Source: an uncultured Ruminococcus sp.
Lineage (GTDB): Bacteria > Bacillota > Clostridia > Oscillospirales > Ruminococcaceae
Length of the DNA stretch: 6,470 bases
Direction: 5' to 3'
Assembly: GCA_946183385.1 (NCBI GenBank)
Contig: CAMHBN010000107.1
Span: forward strand, 1 to 6,470
Positions 5,301 through 6,470 of the stretch are shown here, in pieces. The translations under genes were made by a program, and so were the position numbers. A model generated the notes under the pieces. It was not told where the DNA came from, ran no database searches, and was given only the letters and a program-made list of their open reading frames with translations. Position 1 is the first letter of the stretch. Every line of letters begins with the position of its first letter.

Positions 5301-5885
5301 TCATTTGAGCCAGCCTTTACTCTCGGCGTCGTTGATCATGCTGAGTATAACTTCCGCCAGCTCATCGGAGACATCGAAATACTGCGAATTACGCGCGAGC
5401 ACCTGCTCTTTCTGTATACCGTGCTCCTGCCACGAAACACCGCCCTTGGTATAATTGAGAAGCAGAGGCTGTATGCGGTCGAGTAAAGCCGCAAATCTCG
5501 CGTCGGGAGTCTCCGAGTCCTCGAATTCCCGCCACAGAGCGTAATATTCCTCGCGCCGGTCGTCGGGCAGGAGCCCGAATATGCGCTGAGCAGCCTTTTC
5601 CTTGCGTTCAGCCTTGGACTTGTTGCCCTCGCTGTCATAGCAGTAGGTATCGCCCGCGTCTATCTCAACAACGTCGTGGAGCAGTACCATCTTCATGACG
5701 TGCAGTACGTCAACAGGCTCCTTCGAGTATTCCGCGAGCATAAAAGCGAGTATCGCGAGGTGCCACGAGTGCTCGGCGTCGTTTTCCTTCCTGTCCTCGT
5801 GGAGCACATAAGTCTGCCTGTAGAGATTTTTCATTTTGTCGAGCTCAAGAATAAAATCGAGCTGTTTTCTCAATCTGTTGTCCAT
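5301..5885 (-). CDS. HD-domain phosphohydrolase, YfbR/HDDC2-like (probable 5'-deoxynucleotidase)
   Basis: This 194-residue protein, the normal size for the family, is an all-helical HD domain. Metal-binding and catalytic positions are visible: His39 (DAEHSWH), His70-Asp71 (LLHDVVEIDAGD) and Asp136 (ALLDRIQPLLLN), with Glu74 and Asp79 in the conserved VVEIDAGD stretch. The pattern matches E. coli YfbR (His33, His68-Asp69, Glu72, Asp77, Asp137), a cytosolic enzyme that removes phosphate from deoxynucleoside monophosphates. The real substrate here is not shown by sequence. The gene begins 9 nt after the SDR stop, and its ribosome binding site (TGAGGTGA) includes that stop codon, so the two are co-transcribed and perhaps translationally coupled. 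Confidence 0.88.
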   Translation of the reverse strand: MDNRLRKQLDFILELDKMKNLYRQTYVLHEDRKENDAEHSWHLAILAFMLAEYSKEPVDVLHVMKMVLLHDVVEIDAGDTYCYDSEGNKSKAERKEKAAQRIFGLLPDDRREEYYALWREFEDSETPDARFAALLDRIQPLLLNYTKGGVSWQEHGIQKEQVLARNSQYFDVSDELAEVILSMINDAESKGWLK

Positions 5886-5894
5886 AGTATCACC

Positions 5895-6470
5895 TCATAT
5901 CACCATTCCGCCGTTGACGGCGAGTATTTGTCCCGTTATGTACTCAGCCTGCTCCGAGACAAGGAAAGCCACCGCATCCGCGACGTGCCGCGGTTCTCCG
6001 AAAATGCCGAGCGGTATGTCTTCGCGTATGAGCTCGAGATCCTCCTGCGAGAAGTGCGAGTTCATTTCCGTCATAATAAAGCCGGGCGAGACGCAGTTGA
6101 CCCTTATCCCGGAGGGAGCTACCTCCTTGGCGAGTGCCTTAGTGAAGCCGATTAACCCCGCTTTTGATGCAGAATAGTCAACCTCGCACGAAGCCCCGAC
6201 CTGTCCCCACATCGAGGAGATATTGACGATACAGCCCGATTTGCGGGAAATCATTCCCTTGACAAAGGTACGCGCACAGTTCATAGCACCGATTAGGTTT
6301 ACCTCCATAATACGGCGGCTGTTCTCGTCGGAGAGGCTGTCGAACAGCCCTATCTCGGACACTCCCGCATTGTTGACGAGAATATCCACGTTTCCGCAGA
6401 GCTCCGCCGCTGCTTCGATATCGACAGGGGAGGTGACATCGAGCTTGACAGCCTTCCCGCCTATTTCGTC
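5895..6470 (-). CDS. ymfI: SDR-family reductase, probable EF-P 5-aminopentanone reductase (5' end outside window)
   Basis: 191 residues plus the stop are visible. The frame stays open to the window edge, so the true start is off-window and about 50 N-terminal residues, including the glycine-rich NAD(P)-binding loop, are missing. Visible short-chain dehydrogenase motifs are NNAG (33-36 of the visible part), catalytic Asn58 (EVNLIG), Ser86 (NISSMWG), Tyr99 and Lys103 (DYSASKAG), PSGIRVNCVSPG, and the GQILAVNGGM ending. The family resembles FabG 3-oxoacyl-ACP reductase. The string SSMWGQVGASCEV before the active tyrosine is what I associate with Firmicute YmfI, which reduces 5-aminopentanone on translation factor EF-P. 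That assignment is from memory of the family and is less sure than the SDR call. A GTG at 6387-6389 is an internal valine, not the start. It is the upstream partner of the HD gene. Confidence 0.85.
   Translation of the reverse strand, partial: DEIGGKAVKLDVTSPVDIEAAAELCGNVDILVNNAGVSEIGLFDSLSDENSRRIMEVNLIGAMNCARTFVKGMISRKSGCIVNISSMWGQVGASCEVDYSASKAGLIGFTKALAKEVAPSGIRVNCVSPGFIMTEMNSHFSQEDLELIREDIPLGIFGEPRHVADAVAFLVSEQAEYITGQILAVNGGMVI

Overview
The window looks like chromosomal DNA from an anaerobic Gram-positive Firmicute, most likely a Ruminococcus-type member of the Oscillospiraceae/Ruminococcaceae. The reasons are a rubrerythrin tail, a five-helix LTA-synthase-type sulfatase enzyme, zinc-ribbon plus TM2 proteins, a FabG-like reductase of the type that modifies EF-P in Firmicutes, strong AGGAGG-type ribosome binding sites and tight gene packing. 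The genus is an inference from gene style and was not computed.

Left block, + strand (1-1138): the last 37 codons of rubrerythrin, then a consensus sigma-A promoter (TTGACA, 17 bp, extended TATAAT) and a 5'-UTR hairpin. These lead into two tandem paralogous genes, each encoding four CxxC motifs followed by a TM2 membrane domain. A strong hairpin terminator at 1105-1138 closes this unit. It also works, less well, for the gene converging from the right.

Middle block, - strand (1171-2565): an HtrA/DegP-like membrane-anchored serine protease with one PDZ domain. Upstream lies an AT-rich leader of about 125 bp, and then an unusual 119-bp element (2695-2813) bounded by a perfect 10-bp inverted repeat and containing further nested hairpins. 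It fills nearly all the space up to the next gene and is the least explained part of the window.

Right block, - strand (2818-6470): in transcription order, a FabG/YmfI-like short-chain reductase (5' end outside the window), 9 nt, a YfbR/HDDC2-like HD phosphohydrolase, a 215-bp AT-rich gap with a plausible promoter, an LTA-synthase-family phosphoglycerol transferase, and a FlK-like hotdog thioesterase whose ATG overlaps the transferase stop (ATGA). The reductase and phosphohydrolase form one tight unit, and the transferase and thioesterase form a second, translationally coupled one.

Functionally the window is mostly envelope and housekeeping work: oxidative-stress protection (rubrerythrin), extracytoplasmic protein quality control (HtrA), anionic cell-wall polymer synthesis (LtaS-like), nucleotide and acyl-CoA clean-up (HD and thioesterase), and probably EF-P modification (SDR). 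No insertion sequence, CRISPR array, tRNA, rRNA or phage gene was seen.
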